From the NCBI GenBank assembly GCA_045658005.1, contig JAZOUD010000019.1, forward strand, positions 1 to 63,422: DNA of 63,422 nt, in the 5' to 3' direction. The notes under the pieces are model-generated. The model had not been told where the DNA came from and did not search any database. It saw nothing but the letters and a program-made list of their open reading frames with translations. Source of the DNA: UBA2862 sp045658005 (lineage in GTDB: Bacteria > Bacillota > Clostridia > Christensenellales > Aristaeellaceae). Positions 40,376 through 48,732 of the stretch are shown here, in pieces (the stretch's first letter is position 1; each line of letters begins with the position of its first letter). The translations under genes and the position numbers were made by a program.

Positions 40376-42157
40376 ATGCTACAATACCTGAGAAAGTACC
40401 GCAAGGAATGTATATTGGCCCCGCTGTTCAAGATGCTGGAGGCGCTGTTTGACCTGCTTGTGCCGCTGGTGGTGGCTTCGATCATCGACCGGGGCATCGG
40501 CGGCGGCAGCGCGGGCCACGTGTGGCGGATGTGCGGGCTGTTGATCGCGCTGGGACTGGTGGGGCTGGGCATGGCGGTGGTGGCCCAGTACTTCGCGGCG
40601 AAGGCGGCCACTGGGTTCGCGGCGGACGTGCGGCACGCGCTGTTCACCCGGCTGACGGCGCTGTCCTTCCCGGACGTGGACCGGGTGGGGGTCTCGGCGA
40701 TGATGACCCGCATGACCAGCGACGTCAACCAGGCCCAGACCGGCGTGAACATGGCGCTGCGGCTGCTGCTGCGCTCGCCCTTCGTGGTGCTGGGGGCGAT
40801 GGTGATGGCCTTCACCATCGACGCCCGCTGCGCGTTGATCTTCCTGGCGGTGATCGCGGCGCTGGGGCTTGCGGTATGGGCCATCATGGCGGCAAATATA
40901 CCGATGATGGGCGGGGTGCAGAAGCAGCTGGAGTCGGTGCTGGCGGCGACCCGGGAAAACCTGACCGGCGTGCGGGTGATCCGGGCCTTCGGGCAGGAGG
41001 ACGCCGAATTCGAGGCCTTCCGGGCCAAGAACCGGGAGCTGACGCTGCGGCAGCGCAGGGCAGGGCACGTCTCGGCGCTTTTGAACCCGGTGACCTACGT
41101 GCTGATCAACGCGGCGGTGATCGTGCTGGTGCGGCAGGGGGCCATCCGGGTCGACGCGGGGGCGCTGACTACCGGCGCGGTGGTGGCGCTGTACAACTAC
41201 ATGAGCCAGATATTGGTCGAACTGATCAAGTTCGCCAGCCTGACCATCACCATCAACAAGGCCTGGGCCAGCTGGAAGCGCATCGAGGGCGCGCTGGCGC
41301 TGGAGCCGTCGATCACATCCCCCGAAAGCATGGAGGTCGTGCCGGCCCCTGCTGCTCCGGCGGTGCAATTCAGGCATGTCGGCCTGACCTATCCCGGCGC
41401 GGGCAGCCCGGCGCTGACGGACGTGGACTTCGAAGCCTGGCGCGGGCAGACCGTGGGCATCATCGGCGGCACCGGCGCGGGCAAGAGCTCGGTGGCAGGA
41501 TTGATCCCCCGATTCTACGAGGCCACCGACGGCGAAGTGCTGGTTGAGGGTGTGAACGTGAAGAACTGGCCCCGGAAAGCGCTGCGGGGCGAGGTCGGCA
41601 TGGTGATGCAGAAGGCGTCGCTGTTCAAGGGGACGATCCGTGAAAACCTGCGCTGGGGCCGGGCGGACGCCACAGACGAGGATCTGCTGGCTGCCGCCGA
41701 GGCCGCCCAGGCGATGGACGTGCTGGCGGCCAAGGGCGGGCTGGACGGGGAGATCACCCAGAACGGCGGCAACCTGTCCGGCGGCCAGAAGCAGCGCCTG
41801 ACCGTCGCCCGGGCGCTGGTGAGAAGGCCCCCCATACTCATACTCGACGACAGCGCCTCGGCCCTGGACATGGCCACCGACGCGCGGCTGAGGAAGGCCA
41901 TCGCCAACCTGGGTTATCACCCCACCACGGTCATTATCTCGCAGCGGTGCGCCTCGGTGATGGGGGCGGACCTGATATTGGTGCTGGACGACGGAAGGGT
42001 GGTCGGAAAGGGCACGCATTCCGAATTGATGAAGAACTGCCCGGTGTACAGGGAGATCTATGAGAGCCAGTTTGGAGAATTAGGAATTAGGAATGAGGAA
42101 TGGCGGCACCCTGAAGGACTGGCTACGCGTCGCAAATCCTTGAAGGGATTTGTATGA
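40376..42157 (+). CDS. ABC exporter subunit with degenerate ATP site (TM287-like)
   Basis: A 593-residue half transporter: six membrane helices (1-310) and an ATPase domain. Walker A GGTGAGKSS and signature LSGGQKQRL are normal, but Walker B is ILDDSASALD with Asp for the catalytic Glu, and the H-loop is ISQRC with Gln for His. This is the degenerate half of a heterodimer like Thermotoga TM287/288. The end YREIYESQFG also matches TM287. After that, about 25 residues (from LGIRNEEW to SLKGFV) come from a heptamer-repeat element. The ATG at 40376 follows AAGGAG. Confidence 0.93.
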   Translation: MLQYLRKYRKECILAPLFKMLEALFDLLVPLVVASIIDRGIGGGSAGHVWRMCGLLIALGLVGLGMAVVAQYFAAKAATGFAADVRHALFTRLTALSFPDVDRVGVSAMMTRMTSDVNQAQTGVNMALRLLLRSPFVVLGAMVMAFTIDARCALIFLAVIAALGLAVWAIMAANIPMMGGVQKQLESVLAATRENLTGVRVIRAFGQEDAEFEAFRAKNRELTLRQRRAGHVSALLNPVTYVLINAAVIVLVRQGAIRVDAGALTTGAVVALYNYMSQILVELIKFASLTITINKAWASWKRIEGALALEPSITSPESMEVVPAPAAPAVQFRHVGLTYPGAGSPALTDVDFEAWRGQTVGIIGGTGAGKSSVAGLIPRFYEATDGEVLVEGVNVKNWPRKALRGEVGMVMQKASLFKGTIRENLRWGRADATDEDLLAAAEAAQAMDVLAAKGGLDGEITQNGGNLSGGQKQRLTVARALVRRPPILILDDSASALDMATDARLRKAIANLGYHPTTVIISQRCASVMGADLILVLDDGRVVGKGTHSELMKNCPVYREIYESQFGELGIRNEEWRHPEGLATRRKSLKGFV

Positions 42158-42260
42158 TTACAGGCTATCGCCAGAGGATGTATCATTGCTGTTTTTTTAT
42201 TAAGAGAAATCCGCAAGGATTTCCACATGAATTTCTCATTTCTCATTCCTAATTCCTCAT
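42079..42260. repeat. inverted heptamer-repeat element, copy 2
   Basis: The left arm (42079-42106) has ATTAGGA twice, ATGAGGA and ATGGCGG; the right arm (42233-42260) has four inverted units. Inside, CAAATCC..GGATTTG (42133-42152) and GAAATCC-GCAA-GGATTTC (42206-42223, GNRA loop) match the two hairpins of copy 1 at 20837. The left half encodes the C-terminal extension of the upstream ABC protein; the right arm ends 18 bases before the next start. Confidence 0.85.
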
Positions 42261-42278
42261 TTCAAAGAGGGTGACGCT

Positions 42279-44102
42279 ATGAATAACCAAATATCCTCCA
42301 CTCAGATTGCCACGCTGAAGAAGGTCCTTCGCCGCATCGGCCGGTACCGCTGGTTGGTGCTGCTCTCGCTGGGGCTTTCGGCGGTGTCGGTGGTGCTGAC
42401 ACTGGTGGTGCCGATTCTGGTGGGTCGTGCCATCGACGGCATCGTCGGGACCGGGGCGGTGCGCTTTGATGTGATCTGGCCGCTGCTCTGGCGCATCGGC
42501 GTCTGCGTGGCGGTCACGGCGCTGGCGACCTGGGCGATGAACGTCGTCAACAACCGGGTGACCTTCGACGTGGTGCGGAACCTGCGTGAGGAGGCGCTGG
42601 ACCACATCAACCACCTGCCGCTGGCCACCCTCGACGCCCGTCCCACCGGCGAGACGGTAAGCCGGGTCATCGCCGACGCCGACCAATTGGCCGACGGGCT
42701 GCTGATGGGCTTTACCCAGCTGTTCTCCGGGGTGCTGACGATGCTGATGACGCTGGCGTTCATGTTTACCCAGAACGTGCCCATCGCGCTGGTGGTGGTG
42801 GGCGTGACGCCGCTGTCGCTGTTCGTGGCCCGTTTCATCGCGAGGCGCACCTATGCCATGTTCCAGGCCCAGTCCGAGGCACGGGGCGAGCAGACCGCCT
42901 TTATTGACGAGCGCATCGGCAACCTGAAGGTGGTGCAGGCTTATGGCCGGGAGGCGGCCGAAACGGCGACCTTCGACGGCATCAATGCGCACCTGCGGGA
43001 TTGCTCTCTGAAGGCCACGTTCTATTCGTCCCTGACCAACCCCTGCACCCGGTTCGTGAACTCGGTGGTGTACGCGCTGGTGGCGCTCACCGGGGCGCTG
43101 GCGGCGCTGTCCGGGGCGGGCATGACCGTGGGCACGCTGACGGCGTTTTTGAGCTACGCCAACCAGTACACCAAGCCCTTCAACGAGATTTCCGGCGTGG
43201 TGACCGAGCTGCAGAACGCCGTGGCCTGCGCCGCGCGGCTGTTCGAGCTGATCGAGGCCCCCGCCGAGACCCCCGACGATCCCAATGCCGCGCCGCTTGC
43301 AGACGTGAAGGGCGCGGTGGACTGGCAGGGCGTGGACTTCTCCTATGTCCCTGAAAGGCCGCTGATCCGGGATTTCAACCTGTCGGTGAAGCCCGGCCAG
43401 CGGGTGGCCATCGTCGGCCCCACCGGCTGCGGCAAGACTACGCTGATCAACCTGCTGATGCGCTTCTACGAGCCTCAGGGCGGCGTGATCTCGGTGGACG
43501 GGCGCGACACAAAAAAGGTGCCGCGCGGCAGCCTGCGCGCGGCTTACGGCATGGTGTTGCAGGAGACCTGGCTGAAGGCGGGGACGATTCGGGAGAACAT
43601 CGCCATGGGCAACCCCGACGCGTCCATGGCCCAGGTCGAGGCCGCCGCGAGGGCTGCCCACGCCCACGGCTTCATCACCCGCCTGCCCGAGGGCTACGAC
43701 ACCGTCATCGGCGAGGACGGGGGCCTGCTGTCCCAGGGCCAGAAGCAGCTGCTGTGCATCAGCCGCGTGATGCTGGGGCGGGGAGAAGAGGCATGCAGGG
43801 TCAAGGGAACAGGAATGGCGGGGGAGAACGACAGCCTCTCCCTGCCACCGATGCTGATACTGGACGAGGCGACGTCCTCCATCGACACCCGCACGGAATT
43901 GAAGATACAGTCCGCCTTCGCGAGGATGATGAAGGGTCGGACGTCCTTCATCGTGGCCCACCGTCTGTCCACCATCCGGGAGGCAGACGTGATACTGGTC
44001 ATGCGCGACGGCCGGATCGTCGAGCAGGGCGACCACGCTTCGCTGCTGGAAAAGGGCGGCTTCTACGCGGAGCTATACCGCAGCCAGTTTGAGGGGGCGT
44101 GA
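42279..44102 (+). CDS. ABC exporter subunit with catalytic ATP site (TM288-like)
   Basis: A 607-residue half transporter with six helices and an ATPase domain. Walker A is GPTGCGKTT, Walker B LILDEATSSID retains Glu, and the H-loop is VAHRLST. The signature is LSQGQKQLL rather than LSGGQ, as in TM288, so it completes the degenerate site of its partner. Between the signature helix and Walker B there are about 21 extra residues (around 500-522) encoded by 43776-43844, absent from relatives I know. GAGGGTG precedes the ATG. Together the pair exports lipids, drugs or peptides. Confidence 0.94.
   Translation: MNNQISSTQIATLKKVLRRIGRYRWLVLLSLGLSAVSVVLTLVVPILVGRAIDGIVGTGAVRFDVIWPLLWRIGVCVAVTALATWAMNVVNNRVTFDVVRNLREEALDHINHLPLATLDARPTGETVSRVIADADQLADGLLMGFTQLFSGVLTMLMTLAFMFTQNVPIALVVVGVTPLSLFVARFIARRTYAMFQAQSEARGEQTAFIDERIGNLKVVQAYGREAAETATFDGINAHLRDCSLKATFYSSLTNPCTRFVNSVVYALVALTGALAALSGAGMTVGTLTAFLSYANQYTKPFNEISGVVTELQNAVACAARLFELIEAPAETPDDPNAAPLADVKGAVDWQGVDFSYVPERPLIRDFNLSVKPGQRVAIVGPTGCGKTTLINLLMRFYEPQGGVISVDGRDTKKVPRGSLRAAYGMVLQETWLKAGTIRENIAMGNPDASMAQVEAAARAAHAHGFITRLPEGYDTVIGEDGGLLSQGQKQLLCISRVMLGRGEEACRVKGTGMAGENDSLSLPPMLILDEATSSIDTRTELKIQSAFARMMKGRTSFIVAHRLSTIREADVILVMRDGRIVEQGDHASLLEKGGFYAELYRSQFEGA
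43776..43844 (+). repeat. in-frame insert in the ATPase domain
   Basis: About 69 bases, coding for the residues between VML and PPMLILDEA. The ends show imperfect inverted similarity (GGCGGGGAGAAGAGGC and GCCTCTCCCTGCC). It looks like a small palindromic element inserted in frame. Confidence 0.5.
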
Positions 44103-44106
44103 CGCA

Positions 44107-44158
44107 TAAAAAAGCGGGGGGCGGGCCCTTTGTGCCAGTACAAAAGGCCCGCCCCCGC
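44107..44158 (-). terminator. terminator for the double-glycine peptide gene
   Basis: A long stem between 44114-44133 and 44140-44158 (GCGGGGG.../...CCCCCGC) is followed on the minus strand by seven T (44113-44107). It may also end the ABC operon from the other side. Confidence 0.8.
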
Positions 44159-44170
44159 GTTTCGGAGGGA

Positions 44171-44368
44171 TCAATAGTCGTCTTCATCGTCTTCACCCTC
44201 GTCGTCGTCATCAGGATCGTATTTCTTCCTGATGATGGTTATCTTCCGCTCGCGCTTCGGCCTGGGAGGCTGAAAGTGATGGCTTCCGCCGGAGACCTTG
44301 TCCAGCGCGTCTTCGTCCAGAGGGGAGATCTCTTCATTCGTGTTCTGCTTCAATTCCTGATCAGACAT
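44171..44368 (-). CDS. small double-glycine leader peptide, candidate exported peptide precursor
   Basis: A 65-residue protein with AAGGAGAG seven bases upstream. Residues 1-28 look like a double-glycine leader: LDEDALDKVSGG, with hydrophobic residues at -4 (Val25), -7 (Leu22) and -12 (Leu17) from Gly28. The 37-residue remainder starts SHHFQPPRPKRERK, is strongly basic, then ends in an acidic Asp/Glu tail with Tyr last. It has no Cys, so lanthionine or disulfide bridges are excluded. It converges on the ABC exporter pair, but neither exporter has the C39 peptidase domain that usually cuts such leaders. Function unknown. Confidence 0.7.
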   Translation of the reverse strand: MSDQELKQNTNEEISPLDEDALDKVSGGSHHFQPPRPKRERKITIIRKKYDPDDDDEGEDDEDDY

Positions 44369-44454
44369 TGTTATTCTCTCCTTTTCAAAACACTGTGTTC
44401 GGTCCTGACTACGGCCCCTTTATACCCGGCCAAGCGTCACAGAAGCGTCATACA

Positions 44455-44479
44455 AGTCACGGGGACGGTTTGCACGACT
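44455..44479. repeat. REP-like GGGGACGGTT palindrome, degenerate copy
   Basis: AGTCACGGGGACGGTTTGCA ends in CGACT. It shares the GGGGACGGTT core and AGTC/GACT ends with the copy at 21885-21912. Confidence 0.45.
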
Positions 44480-44521
44480 CATCCCGAGCGGTCCTGCAAC
44501 GTAAAAACCTTATTAAACCCG

Positions 44522-44550
44522 TTGTTTTTCACCGCCGCATGTGCTAAAAT
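44522..44550 (+). promoter_or_regulatory. promoter of the pheST T-box transcript
   Basis: TTGTTT (44522-44527) and TAAAAT (44545-44550) with a 17-base spacer and TGC before the -10 box. Confidence 0.65.
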
Positions 44551-44556
44551 GTGCTT

Positions 44557-44804
44557 GATTTGGCTGTGATGGAGAGAGTAACCCCCTTTCCACTCCGAAA
44601 GAGAGCCGTGCCGGGGCTGAAAGCGCGGCGGACGCGGGCGGGGGCGAAGTTCACTCCGGAGCTTTCGCGCTGAACGATTATTTCCATTAGGCGCGGACGG
44701 ATTCATCCCCGTTATCACGATGAGAGGCCGCTTTTTCGCGGCAAACGTGGGTGGTACCGCGGGGCGCGTATGCGCTTCGCCCCGGATGAGGGGCGCTTTT
44801 TTTA
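44557..44804 (+). ncRNA. T-box leader (tRNA-Phe sensing) of pheST
   Basis: The leader shows GATGGAGAGAGTAA at the stem I base and AAAGAGAGCCG..GGGCTGAAAG in the apical part. The likely specifier codon is TTC (Phe) at 44650-44652 within GAAGTTCACTCC. The T-box proper is TGGTACCGCG at 44752-44761, followed by a GC-rich terminator with CGCCCC/GGGGCG and a T run ending at 44804. Uncharged tRNA-Phe would stabilise the antiterminator and switch on pheS and pheT. Confidence 0.93.
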
Positions 44805-44839
44805 TGTCCCACAGAACGAGAAGGGAGATCATGTGACTT

Positions 44840-45862
44840 ATGGAAAAAATGCTTCGTGAGATGCGCGAGCGTGTGATGAAGAACATCGAGGCCGCCGGGG
44901 CCACCGGCGCGCTGGAACAGATTCGCGTGGCGGCGCTGGGCAAGAAGGGCGAGCTGACGGCGCTGCTGCGCGGCATGGGCAAGCTGCCGCCGGAGGAGCG
45001 GCCGAAGATGGGCCAGATGGTCAACGAGGTCCGCGCCGCGCTGGAGCAACAGCTGGAGGCCCGGGAAAAGCTGCTGGCGGAAAAGGAGAAGGCCGCGCGG
45101 CTGGCCGCTGAGACCATCGACGTGACGCTGCCCGGCCCCGAGCGCAGCGCAGGCTCGCTGCACCCGATGAACATCGCCCTCAGGAAGATGGTGGACGTGT
45201 TCGTGGGCATGGGCTATGAGGTCGTGGAGGGCCCCGAGGTGGAGTTCGACCACTACAACTTCGAGCTGCTGAACATCCCGAAGAACCACCCCGCGAGGGA
45301 CGCCCAGGACACCTTCTACATCGACGACAACATCGTGCTGCGTACCCACACCTCCCCGGTGCAGGCCCGCATCATGACCACCCGCAAGCCGCCCATCCGC
45401 GTGATCTGCCCCGGCCGGGTGTACCGCGCCGACGAGGCCGACGCCACCCACAGCCCGGTCTTCCACCAGATGGAGGGCCTGGTGATCGACGAGAACATCA
45501 CCATGGGCGATCTGAAGGGCACGCTGGACGAGTTCGCTCGTCAGATGTTCGGCGAGGGCATACAGACCCGCTTCCGCCCCAGCTTCTTCCCCTTCACCGA
45601 GCCCTCCGCCGAGGTGGACCTGACCTGCGCGAACTGCAAGGGCGCGGGCTGCCGCATGTGCAAGGGCACCGGCTGGATCGAGGTGCTCGGCGCGGGCATG
45701 GTCAACCCCCACGTGCTGGAAATGTGCGGCATCGACCCGCAGAAGTACTCCGGCTTCGCCTTCGGCATGGGCGTTGAGCGGATGACGCTCTTGAAGTACA
45801 ACATTCCGAACCTCAGGTACCTCTATGAAAACGACCTCAGGTTCCTGACACAGTACAGGTAA
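44840..45862 (+). CDS. pheS: phenylalanyl-tRNA synthetase alpha subunit
   Basis: A 340-residue class II aminoacyl-tRNA synthetase subunit with an N-terminal coiled coil and a catalytic core. Motif 2 and 3 regions include HTSPVQAR, GRVYRADEADATHSPVFHQMEG and GFAFGMGVERMTLLKY. It charges tRNA-Phe as an alpha2-beta2 tetramer with PheT. It follows the T-box leader and is 37 bases before pheT. Confidence 0.97.
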   Translation: MEKMLREMRERVMKNIEAAGATGALEQIRVAALGKKGELTALLRGMGKLPPEERPKMGQMVNEVRAALEQQLEAREKLLAEKEKAARLAAETIDVTLPGPERSAGSLHPMNIALRKMVDVFVGMGYEVVEGPEVEFDHYNFELLNIPKNHPARDAQDTFYIDDNIVLRTHTSPVQARIMTTRKPPIRVICPGRVYRADEADATHSPVFHQMEGLVIDENITMGDLKGTLDEFARQMFGEGIQTRFRPSFFPFTEPSAEVDLTCANCKGAGCRMCKGTGWIEVLGAGMVNPHVLEMCGIDPQKYSGFAFGMGVERMTLLKYNIPNLRYLYENDLRFLTQYR

Positions 45863-45899
45863 AAAGAACTCCCTCAACCAGAAACGGAGGATATGCTAT

Positions 45900-48293
45900 A
45901 TGAAGGTGCCCATGAAGTGGCTCAAGGAGTATGTTGACATAAATATGCCCGCGGAGGAATACGCCTCGCGGATGGTGATGACCGGCACGGCCGTGGAGGG
46001 CGTGGAAAAGACCGGCGAACAGTTTGACAAGGTGATCGTGGGCAGGGTGCTGACCTGCGTGGACCATCCCAATTCCGATCACCTGCACATCTGCACGGTG
46101 GACGTGGGCGGCGAGGAGCCGCTGCAGATCGTCTGCGGCGCGCCCAACGTCCACGCGGAGATGAACGTGGCGGTGGCGCTGGACGGCGCGCACCTGCCGG
46201 GCGGGGTGAAGATCAAGAAGGGCAAGATGCGCGGCGAGGTGTCCATGGGCATGCTGTGCTCCGGGCCCGAGCTGGACGTGCCTGCGGGGCTGTATCCCCA
46301 CATCGGGGACGCAGGCATCATCGAGATCACCGAGGACGTGAAGCCCGGCACCGACGTGAAGGCGGTCTTCGGCCTGGGCGACGACATCGTCGACTTCGAG
46401 ATCCTGGCCAACCGCCCCGACTGCCTGAGCGTGTGGGGGCTGGCCCGTGAATCCAGCGCAGTGCTGGAGGAGCACTTCGTGATGCCCGAGATCGCCGTGG
46501 AGGAGAACGGATCCGGCACCTTCGGCGACTACGCGAAGGTGGAGGTCCGGGACGAGGAACTCTGCCCCCGTTACTGCGCCAGGGTCATCACCGACGTGAA
46601 GATCGGCCCCAGCCCGATGTGGATGCGGGAATACCTGTACGGCGCGGGTATCCGGCCCATCAACAACATCGTGGACATCACCAACTTCGTGATGCTGGAG
46701 ACCGGCCACCCGATGCACGCCTTCGACCTGTCCAAGGTCAAAGACCAGACCATCGTCGTGCGCCGCGCCAATCCCGGCGAGACCCTGACCACGCTGGACG
46801 GCAAGACGCACCAGCTGGACGAGACGATGCTGGTCATCGCCGATAAAGAGAACGCCACGGGCCTGGCGGGCATCATGGGCGGCGAGGAGAGCGAGATCGT
46901 GAACGACACCGCCTCCGTGCTGTTCGAGTGCGCCGCCTTCGAGCGGGCCAACAACCGGGTCACCGCCCGCAAGCTGGGCATCCGCACCGAGTCCTCGGGT
47001 CGCTTCGAGAAGGGCGTCTGCCCCGCCACCGCCATGGAGGCGCTGGAGCGGGCCTGCATGCTGGTGAACATGCTGGAGTGCGGCAGGGTGGTTCCGGGCT
47101 GCTACGACAACTATCCGAACCCGAAGGAACCCGTCGAGATCGAGGCCTCCGTCAGCCGCATCTGCCGCCGCATCGGCGTGGACGTCCCCGGCGAGGCCAT
47201 GGAGGACATACTGAACCGGCTGTACATCGACACCACCGTGGCCGGAGATACGCTGCACTGCGAGGTGCCCGCCTTCCGCCAGGACATGGAGGGCGAGGCC
47301 GACATCTCCGAGGAGGTGCTGCGGATGTACGGCTACGACCACATCCCCTCCACGCTGATGAACGCCACCACGATGGCTGGCCGGCAGGACGAAAAGACCG
47401 TGTTCAATAACCGGGTCAAGGACGCGCTGGTGGGCATGGGCCTATACGAGATACTGAACTATTCCTTCATCAGTCCCCGCTGGCTGGACATGCTGGGCCT
47501 GGCGGAAAACGACCCCCGGCGGAATGTGGTGAAGCTGCGCAATCCGCTGGGCGAGGATACGTCGGTCATGCGCACCACGCTGGTGCCCAGCATGCTGAAC
47601 ACCGTGGCCGCGAACCTGAACCGGAACATCCCCGGCGGCATGCTGTTTGAGCTGAGCAAGGTGTTCGTGCCCGCGGAGAAGGCCGGCGAGCTGCCCACGG
47701 AGAAGGCCGCGCTGTGCATCGCCGCCTACGGCGAGGGCGTGGACTTCTATACCGTCAAGAACATCGTGACCTGGCTGCTGGCAAAGTTCGGCGTGACGGC
47801 GTCCATCGCCGCCGGCGGGGACGGCTACTACCATCCCGGCAGGAAGGCGATCATGGCCGTGGGCGACACCCGGCTGGCCGCCCTGGGCGAGATCCATCCC
47901 GACGTGGCCGAGGCCTTCGACATCAAGGGCCGGGTGGTCGTGGCCGAGGTGGACCTGGACGCCCTGAGGCCCCTGGAGAAGGACTTCTACGGCATCAGGC
48001 CCCTGCCCAAGTTCCCCGCCGTCAGCCGCGACATCGCCGTGGTGGTGGACGAGGCCGTGGGCGCGGGCACCATGCTGGACGCCATTCGCGCCGCCGCCGG
48101 AAAGCTGATGGAGGACGCGAAGCTGTTCGACATCTACCGGGGCGAGAAGCTGGGCACGACGCGCAAGTCCGTGGCCTTCGCCATCACCCTGCGCGCGCCG
48201 GACCGCACCCTGACCGACGAGGAGATCAACGCCGCGATGGAGAAGGTGCTGAAGGCGCTGGAGAAGGATTTTGGAGCAGAGCTGAGGGCGTAG
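45900..48293 (+). CDS. pheT: phenylalanyl-tRNA synthetase beta subunit
   Basis: A 797-residue subunit with the usual order: N-terminal tRNA-binding domain (about 40-150, VGRVLTCVDHPNSDHLHIC), B3/4 editing region, B5 domain, a core like the alpha subunit, and a C-terminal FDX-ACB anticodon-binding domain (about 705-797, PLPKFPAVSRDIAVVVDE). GGAGG precedes the ATG. Confidence 0.97.
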   Translation: MKVPMKWLKEYVDINMPAEEYASRMVMTGTAVEGVEKTGEQFDKVIVGRVLTCVDHPNSDHLHICTVDVGGEEPLQIVCGAPNVHAEMNVAVALDGAHLPGGVKIKKGKMRGEVSMGMLCSGPELDVPAGLYPHIGDAGIIEITEDVKPGTDVKAVFGLGDDIVDFEILANRPDCLSVWGLARESSAVLEEHFVMPEIAVEENGSGTFGDYAKVEVRDEELCPRYCARVITDVKIGPSPMWMREYLYGAGIRPINNIVDITNFVMLETGHPMHAFDLSKVKDQTIVVRRANPGETLTTLDGKTHQLDETMLVIADKENATGLAGIMGGEESEIVNDTASVLFECAAFERANNRVTARKLGIRTESSGRFEKGVCPATAMEALERACMLVNMLECGRVVPGCYDNYPNPKEPVEIEASVSRICRRIGVDVPGEAMEDILNRLYIDTTVAGDTLHCEVPAFRQDMEGEADISEEVLRMYGYDHIPSTLMNATTMAGRQDEKTVFNNRVKDALVGMGLYEILNYSFISPRWLDMLGLAENDPRRNVVKLRNPLGEDTSVMRTTLVPSMLNTVAANLNRNIPGGMLFELSKVFVPAEKAGELPTEKAALCIAAYGEGVDFYTVKNIVTWLLAKFGVTASIAAGGDGYYHPGRKAIMAVGDTRLAALGEIHPDVAEAFDIKGRVVVAEVDLDALRPLEKDFYGIRPLPKFPAVSRDIAVVVDEAVGAGTMLDAIRAAAGKLMEDAKLFDIYRGEKLGTTRKSVAFAITLRAPDRTLTDEEINAAMEKVLKALEKDFGAELRA

Positions 48294-48315
48294 CTTCGAG
48301 ATTGAGGAATGGGAA

Positions 48316-48732
48316 ATGATGGATGAAATCTGGGTTGAGATGCTGGCGGCGGCGCGTTCTGTGCGCGCAGCGCGGCGGGTGTCCGAATACGTGACCTGCG
48401 GCGAAGTTTCCGCCGCCGTGCGCTCAAGGTCGGGCAGGATCTACACCGGCGTCTGCGTGGACACATGCTCCACGCTGGGCATCTGCGCCGAGCGCAACGC
48501 CATCTTCAACATGCTCACCAACGGTGAGCATGAGATCGACCGTGTGCTGGCCGTGTTGCCAGACGGCTCCGGCGGCGCGCCCTGCGGGGCCTGCCGGGAG
48601 CTGATGGTGCAGCTGATGCCCGACGACTATCCCGCCGTGCGCGTGCTGCTGGACAACGGGACCGGCCGGGAGACGACGCTGGGCGCGCTGACGCCCGAGT
48701 GGTGGATCCAGCCGGGGAGCGATAAGAAATGA
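48316..48732 (+). CDS. cytidine deaminase-like zinc enzyme
   Basis: A 138-residue protein with the CDA zinc site: Cys57 and Glu59 in CAERNAI, Cys90 and Cys93 in PCGACRE. It deaminates cytidine or a similar nucleoside, though substrate specificity (including blasticidin S-type) cannot be fixed. The ATG at 48316 or 48319 is possible; the upstream stretch 48301-48321 resembles a worn heptamer repeat. Its stop overlaps the sfsA start (ATGA). Confidence 0.9.
   Translation: MMDEIWVEMLAAARSVRAARRVSEYVTCGEVSAAVRSRSGRIYTGVCVDTCSTLGICAERNAIFNMLTNGEHEIDRVLAVLPDGSGGAPCGACRELMVQLMPDDYPAVRVLLDNGTGRETTLGALTPEWWIQPGSDKK

Noticed and set aside
20837..42260. Possible CRISPR array from repeated units
   Set aside because: Units are 7 bases with no unique spacers between them and no cas genes nearby.
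42249..44036. A 595-codon minus-strand frame opposite the second ABC subunit, and similar long antisense frames over fba, trkH, the TRAP permease, feoB and the hydrogenase genes
   Set aside because: High GC leaves few stop codons in the antisense frames. Their translations are His-, Arg- and Ala-rich and motif-free, while the plus or minus partner shows clear family motifs.
44171..44368. Lanthipeptide or thiol-bridged bacteriocin precursor
   Set aside because: The core has no Cys and no modifying enzyme is nearby, so only the leader-like motif supports an exported peptide.
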